Position numbers and translations under genes: made by a program. This document shows positions 26,077 through 33,893 of a stretch of DNA of 64,000 bases, piece by piece; within the stretch, counting starts at the first letter, position 1, and each line of letters begins with the position of its first letter. The stretch comes from Peribacillus deserti (GTDB taxonomy: Bacteria; Bacillota; Bacilli; Bacillales; DSM-1321). The DNA lies in NCBI RefSeq assembly GCF_016909175.1, contig NZ_JAFBFI010000003.1, forward strand, positions 186,001 to 250,000. Direction: 5' to 3'. Below the pieces are notes generated by a model, which did not search any database, was not told the DNA's origin, and saw only the letters and a program-made list of their open reading frames with translations.

Positions 26077-27369
26077 ATGGCGAAATATCTTAAAATAGGT
26101 AAAACCAAGGAAGAACTTGCTGTCCAGGCGGTACAGGTATCCGAAACGGTAAAAAACATTCTTGAGGATATTGAAAACAATGGAGACCATGCAGTAAGAA
26201 GCTACTCAGAGAGATTTGATAAATGGTCACCTGACAGCTTTAAGCTCACTCGGGAGCAAATTGAAGAAATCATCAGCCGTGTTCCGGAAGATACCATTAA
26301 TGATATTAAGTTTGCACAAGCTCAGATCCGCGGTTTTGCAGAAGCGCAGAAATCAGCTCTCCGGGATATTGAAGTCGAAACGCTGCCAGGTGTATTTTTG
26401 GGGCACAAAAATATCCCCGTAAACAGTGTAGGCTGCTATATCCCTGGAGGAAGATATCCTATGGTAGCATCAGCACACATGAGCGTACTTACTGCCAAAG
26501 TGGCAGGTGTAAAGCGGGTGATCGCATGCACACCGCCTATTAACGGTGAAGTCCCTGCGGCTACAGTAGCGGCAATGGCTCTTGCTGGTGCCGATGACAT
26601 ATATCTCCTTGGCGGAGTTCAGGCCATGGCAGCTATGGCGCTTGGAACAGAAACAATTGAAGCAGTTGATATGCTCGTAGGTCCAGGCAATGCGTTTGTT
26701 GCGGAAGCAAAACGCCAGCTATTCGGCCGTGTGGGCATTGATCTTCTTGCAGGCCCAACAGAGGTCCTGGTAATTGCAGATGAAACATCAGATGCTGAAA
26801 TCGTGGCTACCGACCTGCTCGGTCAGGCAGAGCATGGACCTACTTCTCCAGCAGCATTGATTACGACGTCTGAAGAACTTGCCAATGAAACGGTAAAGGA
26901 AATTGAGCGTCAGCTTCAAACTCTTGAAACCGCGGATGTAGCACGCACTGCCTGGCAGGAATACGGCAAAATCATTGTAGTCGAAAGTATAGAAGAAGCA
27001 GTTGTCGAAGCGGACAAGCTGGCCTACGAGCATGTTGAAATCCTGACAGAGAATCCGCGTTACTTCCTTGAGAAGATGACAAATTATGGCGCACTGTTCT
27101 TGGGGCCTGAAACTAACGTAGCTTATGGCGATAAGGTGATCGGAACGAACCACACTCTTCCGACAAAAGGGGCAGCACGCTATACGGGAGGATTATGGGT
27201 TGGCAAATTCCTTAAAACCTGTACATATCAGGAAATTAGAACACCGGAAGCAAGCGCCAAGATTGGCGAATATGCTGAGCGTCTTTGTGACCTTGAAAAC
27301 TTTGCTGGACACCGCGAACAAGCTCTTCTCCGTGTCCGCCGATATAAAAAGGAATCCGTGCATCAGTAA
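26077..27369 (+). CDS. HisD-family dehydrogenase, probably a catabolic paralogue
   Basis: 430 residues. Zinc ligands and catalytic residues of histidinol dehydrogenase can be matched: Gln and His in GQAEHGPTS, Glu-His in YEHVEI, Asp in [10 protein letters not shown] and His in [12 protein letters not shown]. The loop [19 protein letters not shown] differs from the biosynthetic GGTAAYPSSVLM type and resembles paralogues such as HpsN, which oxidises dihydroxypropanesulfonate to sulfolactate in two NAD steps. No other his genes are near, and neighbours are catabolic dehydrogenases and a permease. It should oxidise a primary alcohol to an acid. AGGGGAG precedes the ATG. Confidence 0.85.
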   Translation: MAKYLKIGKTKEELAVQAVQVSETVKNILEDIENNGDHAVRSYSERFDKWSPDSFKLTREQIEEIISRVPEDTINDIKFAQAQIRGFAEAQKSALRDIEVETLPGVFLGHKNIPVNSVGCYIPGGRYPMVASAHMSVLTAKVAGVKRVIACTPPINGEVPAATVAAMALAGADDIYLLGGVQAMAAMALGTETIEAVDMLVGPGNAFVAEAKRQLFGRVGIDLLAGPTEVLVIADETSDAEIVATDLLGQAEHGPTSPAALITTSEELANETVKEIERQLQTLETADVARTAWQEYGKIIVVESIEEAVVEADKLAYEHVEILTENPRYFLEKMTNYGALFLGPETNVAYGDKVIGTNHTLPTKGAARYTGGLWVGKFLKTCTYQEIRTPEASAKIGEYAERLCDLENFAGHREQALLRVRRYKKESVHQ

Positions 27370-27671
27370 TAAAAAGACTAAAAAGCGTTCTTGGTAAAGC
27401 TATATTATTAAGGCCGTGTCGATGGGATAAATAAAAACAGAGGGCGGCAGATTTTCGGAAGCCGCCCCATATATTGAGGTTTTACATAAAGCGTTTATCG
27501 CTAAATTATTCCTTTTCTTCTTTTTAACAGGACTCGTAAGGTTTATCATTAAACATTGCAGCGGTTTTCAAACCGCATCATAGTTCTGAAATATTTTCAG
27601 TTTCAGAACAAGTATTGGCGGCTTCATAGCTGCTTTAACGTACCGGAACAAGATCAATAAGGAGGAACTAT
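27370..27671. other. Gap with three hairpins and a possible second sigma-54 promoter
   Basis: 302 bases with no gene. In order: GGGCGGC/GCCGCCC stem (27442-27467), GCGGTTT/AAACCGC stem (27561-27576), GTTCTGAAA/TTTCAGAAC inverted repeat (27583-27609) and a -24/-12-like element (27616-27631). The permease gene therefore probably has its own regulated promoter. Confidence 0.55.
27616..27631 (+). promoter_or_regulatory. Weak -24/-12-like element before the permease gene
   Basis: TGGCGG-N5-TAGCT keeps the essential GG and GC dinucleotides at correct spacing but departs from TGGCAC and TTGCA elsewhere. The start codon lies 40 bases downstream. The inverted repeat just upstream could bind the activator. 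Confidence 0.45.
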
Positions 27672-29105
27672 ATGGAATTGGTAGTTATTTTGCTTGCACT
27701 TGGACTTTTAATGTTTATAGCCTACAAAGGATTTTCAGTTATTTTGTTTGCTCCTTTATGTGCTTTGTTTGCAGTAGTTCTTACCGAACCATCACACGTA
27801 CTGCCGTTCTTTTCCAATATCTTTATGGAAAAAATGGTGGGCTTCATCAAGTTGTATTTCCCGGTCTTTCTGTTAGGTGCAATCTTCGGTAAAGTTGTTG
27901 AAACATCCGGACTTGCAGCCTCTATTGCAAAAACCATTGTCAGAGCAGTAGGTGCGAAACGAGCCATGCTGGCTATTGTACTTATGACTGCTATTTTAAC
28001 CTACAGTGGCGTTAGCCTTTTCGTGGTTGCATTCGCTGCCTTTCCGTTCGCAGCAAAGCTGTTCCAAGAGGCTAATATTCCAAAACGCCTTATTCCAGGC
28101 ACGATTGCTTTGGGAGCGCTTTCTTTCACGATGGATGCTTTGCCGGGCACACCACAAATACAAAACGTTATTCCTACTTCCTATTTCAAAACGGACATTT
28201 ATGCTGCCCCTGTTCTTGGTATAATCGGTACGGTCTTTGTCTTTGTTCTTGGAATGCTATATCTTGAATCACGCCGCAAGAAAGCTGCAGCAGCAGGAGA
28301 AGGCTATTCTGGCTTTGGAGGAGAAATAGCAGCAGCGGCAGAAAAAGCTCCTTTGGCACATGTTCCTTCCTTCACTTCAGAAGTGGAAAGTCCGCTTCGC
28401 CAGATTCTTGCGTTTGTACCGCTGGTTCTTGTTGGTGTCATGAACAAATTCTTTACAGTCTCTATTCCTAAATGGTATCCGAATGGATTTGATTTTACGA
28501 GTATCGGCCTTGATGCATTTGGAAAAGTGGAACTTTCAACCGTTCTTGGGGTCTGGTCTGTTGAACTTGCGCTTGTTATTGGGATTTTAGCCACAATTGC
28601 CTTTAACTTCAAGGGAGTAGCTGTCGATTTTAAAACTAGTATAAATGTTGGAATTAGCGGTGCTTTGCTTGCTGCTATGAATACTGGTTCTGAATATGGC
28701 TTCGGAGGCGTTATTTCTTCACTTCCTGGCTTTGGAGTAGTCCGTGACGGAATTTCACAGACCTTTACGAATCCGCTTGTAAATGGGGCTGTCACGACAA
28801 ACGTACTTGCAGGTATCACTGGTTCGGCTTCAGGTGGTATGGGTATTGCACTTGCCGCTATGGGTGAGAAATATGTGGCAGCTGCCCAATCCTCCGGCAT
28901 TCCTATGGAAGTTATGCACCGTATTATTGCCATGGCATCCGGCGGTATGGACTCATTGCCGCATAACGGGGCAGTTATCACGCTGCTGGCAGTTTGCGGC
29001 CTGACACACAAGCAATCCTACCGCGATATTTTTGCAATTACCATTATTAAAACCGTTGCCGTATTCTTTATTATCGGAGTTTACTCTTTAACAGGTTTAA
29101 TCTAG
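27672..29105 (+). CDS. GntP-type permease
   Basis: 477 residues with about 12 hydrophobic segments. Features of the GntP/related permease group are the early YKGFSVILFAPLCAL, YFPVFLLGAIFGKVVE near 63, TMDALPGTPQIQNVIPT near 153 and MASGGMDSLPHNGAVITL near 416. GntP relatives import gluconate, hydroxybutyrate and other hydroxy acids with protons or sodium. It closes the sigma-54 cluster and likely brings in the substrate of the three dehydrogenases. AAGGAGGAAC precedes the ATG. Confidence 0.85.
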   Translation: MELVVILLALGLLMFIAYKGFSVILFAPLCALFAVVLTEPSHVLPFFSNIFMEKMVGFIKLYFPVFLLGAIFGKVVETSGLAASIAKTIVRAVGAKRAMLAIVLMTAILTYSGVSLFVVAFAAFPFAAKLFQEANIPKRLIPGTIALGALSFTMDALPGTPQIQNVIPTSYFKTDIYAAPVLGIIGTVFVFVLGMLYLESRRKKAAAAGEGYSGFGGEIAAAAEKAPLAHVPSFTSEVESPLRQILAFVPLVLVGVMNKFFTVSIPKWYPNGFDFTSIGLDAFGKVELSTVLGVWSVELALVIGILATIAFNFKGVAVDFKTSINVGISGALLAAMNTGSEYGFGGVISSLPGFGVVRDGISQTFTNPLVNGAVTTNVLAGITGSASGGMGIALAAMGEKYVAAAQSSGIPMEVMHRIIAMASGGMDSLPHNGAVITLLAVCGLTHKQSYRDIFAITIIKTVAVFFIIGVYSLTGLI

Positions 29106-29115
29106 GAACTTGGTC

Positions 29116-29145
29116 AGGGCACTTTTTAGTGTCCTGTTTCTTTTA
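29116..29145 (+). terminator. Terminator after the GntP-type gene
   Basis: AGGGCACT (29116-29123) and AGTGTCCT (29128-29135) form a stem with one wobble, followed by GTTTCTTTT. Confidence 0.65.
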
Positions 29146-29157
29146 GGAGGAATGAAT

Positions 29158-29363
29158 ATGGGCTATTTTTCTGACCTTAACGGCCAAAGAATTTTAGACA
29201 CCGGGGGCAGCAAAGGGCTTTGAGCCTTGTTGACGGAGGGAGTTATGGGCAGAAGAATGGGAGGGGATTCTATGAATGGCCGGCATCCTTTTCAGATAAG
29301 ATGAATGAAAAGCGGGAAAGTGAATTAATCTCCTGGCTTAAGAAGGATTTAGAGGAGCTCTAA
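29158..29363 (+). pseudogene. Frameshifted remnant resembling the C-terminus of a 3-hydroxyacyl-CoA dehydrogenase
   Basis: A good AGGAGG (29145-29150) precedes ATG 29158, which encodes only 21 residues (MGYFSDLNGQRILDTGG...) before TGA. In another frame the text resumes as LVDGGSYGQKNGRGFYEWP, then ESELISWLKKDLEEL and stop at 29363. The GxxGxKxGRGFYxW block is the C-terminal signature of 3-hydroxyacyl-CoA dehydrogenases and L-gulonate 3-dehydrogenase. I read it as a decayed gene end, and the Rossmann domain is absent. A sequencing error is an alternative for the frameshift but would not restore the missing N-terminus. Confidence 0.5.
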
Positions 29364-29575
29364 ATTAAAGCTGATCTTCCAGAACTAATCCGAATAACGG
29401 ACAACTGCTATAAGTGGGCAGTGTTCGGGTATTTCTATGTTATCTAAAGAAAAGCCATTTTATCAAAAGTCCTTTTATTAAAATGGCAATAACATTCAGA
29501 TTAGCCAATATCAGGAAACGCAAGTACTATTGTTTCTATCAAAAACCCATCTATTTTGGTGAAATTTAATTTAAG
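29364..29575. other. Short intergenic with two weak hairpins
   Basis: GCCATTTTA (29453-29461) pairs with TAAAATGGC (29479-29487). A weaker CCGAA/TTCGG structure lies at 29390-29428. No gene seen. Confidence 0.4.
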
Positions 29576-29602
29576 TTGGAAAACCCTTCCGGCTGGTATA
29601 AT
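29576..29602 (+). promoter_or_regulatory. Sigma-A promoter with extended -10
   Basis: TTGGAA (29576-29581) lies 15 bases before TGGTATAAT, that is TATAAT (29597-29602) with an extended TG. The short spacer is compensated by the extended -10. It is placed 28 bases before the hydroquinone reductase start. Confidence 0.65.
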
Positions 29603-29629
29603 AGATTTATAAAATGCGAGGTGAATATT

Positions 29630-30640
29630 ATGTCAGAAAAGAAAACAGCTGCAGGATTAGAAGCTGAAATAAAAGAAGATGGATCATTTAACCGCCAGGT
29701 CAACCGGTTTACCGCACCTTTTGGAGAAGGAGCAGGAGAACTTCCGGTAGAGGCTGGCCGGTACCGGCTGCTATGGTCTGCTGTATGTCCATGGGCGCAC
29801 CGCTCAGTGATTGTCCGCAGTGTCCTTGGTCTTGAAGATGCTTTAAGTCTAGGAACTGCAAGTCCGATGAGACCGGATCTTCCTCATGCAGATTGGGAAT
29901 TTTCTTTAGACGAAAAGGGTGTGGACCCAGTTCTTGGGGTTCGTTATATGAGTGAAATTTATAAAAAAACAGACCCTGGATACAGCGGGCGGCCAACGGT
30001 TCCCGTTATAGTAGACGTTAAAGAGCAGAAGGTCGTAAACAATGACTATTTTAAACTAACAAACTACTTAGAAACAACATGGAAACCGCTGCATAAAGAT
30101 CATGCTCCTGATTTATACCCGGAACATCTGCGCGCTGAAATCGATGCTTTTAACCATACCATTTTTGAAGATGTAAATAACGGTGTTTATAAATGTGGCT
30201 TTGCCCGCTCACAGGAAGCATACGAGGAGGCTTATGATGCTCTGTTTGCTAGATTGGATGAATTAGAGGAACGTCTGTGCAAGCAGCGTTTTCTATTCGG
30301 AGACTTTATAACCGACTCCGATGTCCGGTTGTATGCCACTTTAATCCGGTTTGATGCAGCTTATTATTCAGCCTTTAAGACGAATCGCAATCGAATTGTG
30401 GATTTCAAGAACCTATGGGGGTATATCCGAGACTTATATCAAACCCCTGGTTTTGGAGATACTACTGATTTCCAGGCTATCAAAGTTCATTATCATCTTT
30501 CTAAGCATATTGCCAGCGATGATCAGAAATCGAAAACTATTCTTCCAAAAGGACCGGATCTTTCAGCACTTCATTCCGAGCATAACCGGGGAGCGTTAAG
30601 CAAAAGAATTGAGAAATTTTTAATTCATAGAGAGGGGTGA
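29630..30640 (+). CDS. Glutathionyl-hydroquinone reductase-like (Xi-class GST) protein
   Basis: 336 residues from ATG 29630. An earlier frame start at 29576 overlaps the promoter. Catalytic Cys53 sits in SAVCPWAHRS, the Xi-class signature. RPTVPVIVD (GST N-terminal) and the all-helical C-terminal domain with FGDFITDSDVRLYATLIRFD follow. E. coli YqjG and relatives reduce glutathionyl-hydroquinones with a thiol. Bacilli lack glutathione, so bacillithiol may be the partner, which is inference. It is four bases upstream of a GNAT gene and probably cotranscribed. Confidence 0.85.
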   Translation: MSEKKTAAGLEAEIKEDGSFNRQVNRFTAPFGEGAGELPVEAGRYRLLWSAVCPWAHRSVIVRSVLGLEDALSLGTASPMRPDLPHADWEFSLDEKGVDPVLGVRYMSEIYKKTDPGYSGRPTVPVIVDVKEQKVVNNDYFKLTNYLETTWKPLHKDHAPDLYPEHLRAEIDAFNHTIFEDVNNGVYKCGFARSQEAYEEAYDALFARLDELEERLCKQRFLFGDFITDSDVRLYATLIRFDAAYYSAFKTNRNRIVDFKNLWGYIRDLYQTPGFGDTTDFQAIKVHYHLSKHIASDDQKSKTILPKGPDLSALHSEHNRGALSKRIEKFLIHREG

Positions 30641-30644
30641 AGCC

Positions 30645-31148
30645 ATGATAATACGCGATGCTGCAGAAAATGAATTGCCGTATATCCGCGAACAAAGAAT
30701 TGCAGCTTATCAGGAGCATGCTGCAAACATACCGGCAGAGCACTGGAATGCTCTTAAGCAGGCCATTTCCTCAGAGGCCGATGTCCAAACAGGTGCAGAG
30801 AGAATTGTGGTTGAATTGGCGGGGGAAATTGTGGGCAGTGTGGTATTGTTTCCTGCTAAAAGCGATGCCTATGAAGGGTATGTTGACGAGCTGGATTACC
30901 CGGAGATACGTATGCTGGCCGTGAGTCCGGAGGCGAGGGGGAAAGGAGTGGCTTCATCACTTGTTTCCGAATGTATTAAGCGGGCGAAAGCTCAGGGTCA
31001 TCATTCCATTGGTCTGCATACCGGAGAATTTATGACAAATGCCATGAACTTATATGAAAACCTTGGTTTTGAACGTCTGCCGCAATTTGATTTTGAGCCG
31101 GCGAATGATGGGATTATCGTTAAAGCATATCGGCTCCATTTGAAGTGA
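30645..31148 (+). CDS. GNAT-family N-acetyltransferase
   Basis: 167 residues. The acetyl-CoA loop is RMLAVSPEARGKGVASSLV near 93 (R/Q-x-x-G-x-G/A type), followed by GHHSIGLHTGEFMTNAMNLYENLGF, the typical end of the fold. Substrate unknown. AGAGGGGTGA precedes the ATG. Paired with the hydroquinone reductase gene, which may point to detoxification. Confidence 0.85.
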   Translation: MIIRDAAENELPYIREQRIAAYQEHAANIPAEHWNALKQAISSEADVQTGAERIVVELAGEIVGSVVLFPAKSDAYEGYVDELDYPEIRMLAVSPEARGKGVASSLVSECIKRAKAQGHHSIGLHTGEFMTNAMNLYENLGFERLPQFDFEPANDGIIVKAYRLHLK

Positions 31149-31171
31149 GTTTCCAAAAAGTGAAACTCAAA

Positions 31172-31205
31172 AAGGGCACTTTTTGATTATGTGCCCTTCT
31201 CTGTT
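31172..31205 (+). terminator. Hairpin after the GNAT gene
   Basis: AAGGGCAC (31172-31179) pairs with GTGCCCTT (31191-31198), followed by CTCTGTTT. Moderate terminator. Confidence 0.6.
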
Positions 31206-31364
31206 TAAATACAGTATCATTTAATCTTTTTGGCTGGTGTCTAATGGGGCTATCAATGGCCACAGATGCAAAAAATACGTATAACCTTCTTCCATTCTAA
31301 CAATCTTCTTTCTAGGTTTGGTGCAGCTGTTAAGGAACGTTATGTATGTTCTGACTTCAATTAA

Positions 31365-31913
31365 CTAGATTTTTGCCGCTAATTTTTTTCTGCTCCGCAG
31401 TACGGTTATAAATCCATCCAGTATTTCATGGCTGACAGAAAAACCTTTTCGTGTATAGAACTCGAGGGCTGGATCATTGCCATTTGAAACAAAGATAAAA
31501 TAATCTTCGACATCCTCAAATTGGGCAAGCCACTGCATGGATAAATTGAAAAGCTTAGATCCCACTTTATATTGTCTGTACTCTTCTTGAATATAAAATT
31601 GAGATAAACAGCCTACATTCTTTTGACTAACAGAGGATAGGTCAAAAAAAGTGGCAAAATCGTTGGAATAGGTTTCTTTCGGAGAAACATTTGAATATAC
31701 ATACCCTATTATTTTATCATCATCCTTAACAATAACCGTTTGATTATGTACGGCGCTTTTTATCGAAGGAACCAGCCGTGTATCAAAATTCATTGTGTCA
31801 AACCGTTCCGGGGTTATGTATGCTTTCGACTTTTGAAAGGCCATCAGCTCATTGCATAAATCCCGGCAATATTCTATTTTATCATCAGGTATAATTTCAT
31901 AAGTCAGGTTCAT
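31365..31913 (-). CDS. GNAT-family N-acetyltransferase
   Basis: 182 residues. The acetyl-CoA-binding part is FYIQEEYRQYKVGSKLFNLS near 107, where the canonical R/QxxGxG/A is relaxed to RQYKVGS. EDYFIFVSNGNDPALEFYTRKGF closes the fold. The N-terminal half is variable. AAAGGAGAG precedes the ATG on the minus strand. Target unknown. No partner gene in the same direction. Confidence 0.8.
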   Translation of the reverse strand: MNLTYEIIPDDKIEYCRDLCNELMAFQKSKAYITPERFDTMNFDTRLVPSIKSAVHNQTVIVKDDDKIIGYVYSNVSPKETYSNDFATFFDLSSVSQKNVGCLSQFYIQEEYRQYKVGSKLFNLSMQWLAQFEDVEDYFIFVSNGNDPALEFYTRKGFSVSHEILDGFITVLRSRKKLAAKI

Positions 31914-32152
31914 TTTTTTCTCTCCTTTTATTTAGCGTTAAAAAAGTGGTCCTTATCATGTCATACAAGGTTTATAAGTATCATTTTAATATATAATGAA
32001 GACTTATGTAGGATTTAAAATACAAAGGCAAAAAAATGAGTTAATGTTATACTTTTTGCATAGCATCATTCATTCAAAACATATGCATAACATAATATAT
32101 AGCTGAATTCTAAGACCAATGGAAAAGCAAATAATAGGAGGGGGGATCCACC

Positions 32153-32671
32153 ATCGAAGATTTACTAAAACAGAATAATGGCTCATCATCAAAGCCTTAT
32201 ACCCTGCGCCGGCTTGAACCTGGTGATGAAAAGTGGGTCATACAGAAACATGGGGAATTCTATTCAAACGGATATGGATGGAATCAAGATTTTGAAGCTC
32301 TTGTTTCAACAATCATGTCGGACTTTATAAAAAATTTTAACTCAGAACGTGAATGCAGCTGGATCGCTGAATTGAATGGTGAAATTGTGGGTTGTATTTT
32401 TGTTGCAGCCGACAGTGAATCTATTGCTAAACTGCGTTTGCTTTTAGTAGATCCAAAGGCACGTGGTTTGGGATTAGGGTCGCATCTTGTTGAAGAATGT
32501 ATCACTTTCGCAAGACGCGCAGGATATACCAAACTAGTGTTATGGACAAATAGTATATTAAAAGAAGCTAGACACATCTATAAGAAAAAAGGATTCACAT
32601 TAGCAGTTCAAGAGAATCATCATAGTTTTGGACAGGATTTGATTGGTGAGACGTGGGAGTTAGTCCTATAG
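32153..32671 (+). CDS. GNAT domain detached from a MarR-GNAT fusion protein
   Basis: Open frame of 172 codons with acetyltransferase blocks (YTLRRLEPGDEKWVIQKHGE, LLLVDPKARGLGLGSHLV, ARHIYKKKGF). The opening TIEDLLKQ...SSSKPYTLR matches the linker between the MarR and GNAT halves of the common two-domain regulators, and a TAG closes the frame just upstream. No MarR part is found. An AGGAGGGGGG (32136-32145) sits seven bases before ATC 32153. The first ATG is far inside at 32315 and would remove strand one of the fold. So this is either a rare ATC start or a non-functional fragment. Confidence 0.6.
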   Translation: MEDLLKQNNGSSSKPYTLRRLEPGDEKWVIQKHGEFYSNGYGWNQDFEALVSTIMSDFIKNFNSERECSWIAELNGEIVGCIFVAADSESIAKLRLLLVDPKARGLGLGSHLVEECITFARRAGYTKLVLWTNSILKEARHIYKKKGFTLAVQENHHSFGQDLIGETWELVL

Positions 32672-32741
32672 ACTGCAAGACTGCTAAGGGGGAAACGTTT
32701 TGGATTGCCTGCGGCTTAGCTTATTAAATTTCAGGCAGGAT

Positions 32742-32796
32742 AAAAAGGGATAGGGAAAGCAGCCTGAAGCTTCCCTATCCTTTTTCTTTTTTTTAG
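32742..32796 (+). terminator. Terminator after the detached GNAT gene
   Basis: AAAAAGGGATAGGGAA pairs with TTCCCTATCCTTTTT. The T-rich tail continues to about 32793. Confidence 0.85.
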
Positions 32797-32824
32797 CAAA
32801 AGAGTCCGTTAGTTTAAATTGTAT

Positions 32825-33079
32825 TCATCCAACTTTAACATTATTTAATTCAAGGTCTATAACCGTAGCTAAAAGAAAAAAAGAAGCTAAAAAAAATAAA
32901 GAGGAAAGCTGTCGATTAAAACTCATTAAATTCAGTATCTTAGCCATCTTAGTACGAGCCTTTGTAAACCATTTAAAATAAATGATGATAAAGATACCAA
33001 TCAAGGGCAAAAATAGATACTTTGTTATAGTTTCAATCCATCCTGAATTTTTATCCCAATATGCATCGGGAACAGGCAA
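32825..33079 (-). CDS. Small hypothetical membrane protein
   Basis: 84 residues from TTG 33079. There is no ATG, and the frame is closed by TGA upstream. Two hydrophobic helices (about 20-38 and 60-76) are separated by a basic stretch (KWFTKARTKMAK). No family recognised and no clear ribosome binding site, so it could be a remnant. Confidence 0.35.
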   Translation of the reverse strand: MPVPDAYWDKNSGWIETITKYLFLPLIGIFIIIYFKWFTKARTKMAKILNLMSFNRQLSSLFFLASFFLLATVIDLELNNVKVG

Positions 33080-33150
33080 AACATTGTTCTTTTCTAAGAA
33101 TAAGGGTTGGGAAAGCCAGTTACTTCAGCCAGGAGGATTGTTAAGACAAA

Positions 33151-33366
33151 TTAGATGTAGTTAATAGATGTTATTCCAAAAGTCTCGTAAGCTAATACTG
33201 CTTGTTGATTTATGTTCTTCATACTTACATAATCCCTATGATTACAATGCATACATAGGTGATAAGGAACATTATGAATGTATAGCGACTTTCCTTTATA
33301 ATAAATTGCTTCTAAGTTAACCATAGGTATGCTTAGTCCTTCTATACAATGAATACAATTTTTCAC
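33151..33366 (-). CDS. Small CxxC zinc-ribbon protein (YokU/YgiT-like)
   Basis: 71 residues from GTG 33366 with GGGGAGG about seven bases upstream. Two CxxC pairs (CIHC near 4, CMHC near 38) with NVPYHLCMHC recall the short zinc-finger proteins of the YgiT/YokU type, which often accompany toxin genes. No toxin is adjacent here. Function unknown. Confidence 0.6.
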   Translation of the reverse strand: MKNCIHCIEGLSIPMVNLEAIYYKGKSLYIHNVPYHLCMHCNHRDYVSMKNINQQAVLAYETFGITSINYI

Positions 33367-33610
33367 TTAATTTCCTCCCCAGAGTTCTTTTAATAACTAT
33401 TATTTCCTGGGTTATCACAGTATTCCTTTTAAAGTAGTTTTTGAGATATGATCCATTATATAAATTAAAAATGACTCAAACTATTTATGCCTTGCAAAAT
33501 AAAAACATGGCACCGTCTTACTTGGATATCAGTCCAGCTGCCGTTATTCTTAGGATATTTAAAAGGCTTTATATCGCTGCTCTCTTAGTCGTCTTAAGGA
33601 GATGGGGTAA
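33367..33610. other. Intergenic, no gene recognised
   Basis: AT-rich stretch between the zinc-ribbon gene and the LacI remnant. It may contain decayed coding sequence, but I cannot align it to anything. Confidence 0.3.
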
Positions 33611-33811
33611 TGTATAACCGGCTGGACATTTACACATCTCAGACAGCAAGAGGAACAAATAGCCAGACTGGCGGTCACTAAATTAACAGAAATGGTTAAC
33701 GGAGAATGTCACATTCAAAAAGAAAACATTCCTGCCGCCCTGGTAATGGGAAAATCAACTTGCAGTCTAAAACATACAAAGGGCATGGATCTTCCGAAGG
33801 TGAAGATATAA
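33611..33811 (+). pseudogene. C-terminal remnant of a LacI-family regulator
   Basis: The frame opens after TAA at 33608 with no start codon and reads GWTFTHLRQQEEQIARLAVT, then LTEMVNGE, ENIPAALVMGKSTC and a stop at 33811. The order (Thr-rich strand, QQxxxIxxLAxxxL, NGE, Ala-Leu-Val-x-x-x-STC) is that of the last 60 residues of LacI/PurR-type regulators, where lvvReSt/SC ends the sugar-binding domain. The rest of the gene is missing. Confidence 0.55.
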
Positions 33812-33853
33812 TTTTTAGCAAGGCGCTTGTTGTATAACAAATTAATAGGAAAT

Positions 33854-33887
33854 AAAAAAAAAGCTTGAGTAATCCAAGCTTTTTTTG
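33854..33887. terminator. Bidirectional terminator
   Basis: AAAAAAAGCTTG pairs with CAAGCTTTTTTT around a seven-base loop. It serves the MFS exporter gene from the minus strand and whatever is read from the left. Confidence 0.85.
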
Positions 33888-33893
33888 TCTAAT

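Noticed and set aside
26077-27369. hisD of histidine biosynthesis
   Set aside because: No other his genes are near, the loop after YIPGG is of the paralogue type, and the gene is in a sigma-54 catabolic cluster. A tree would be decisive.
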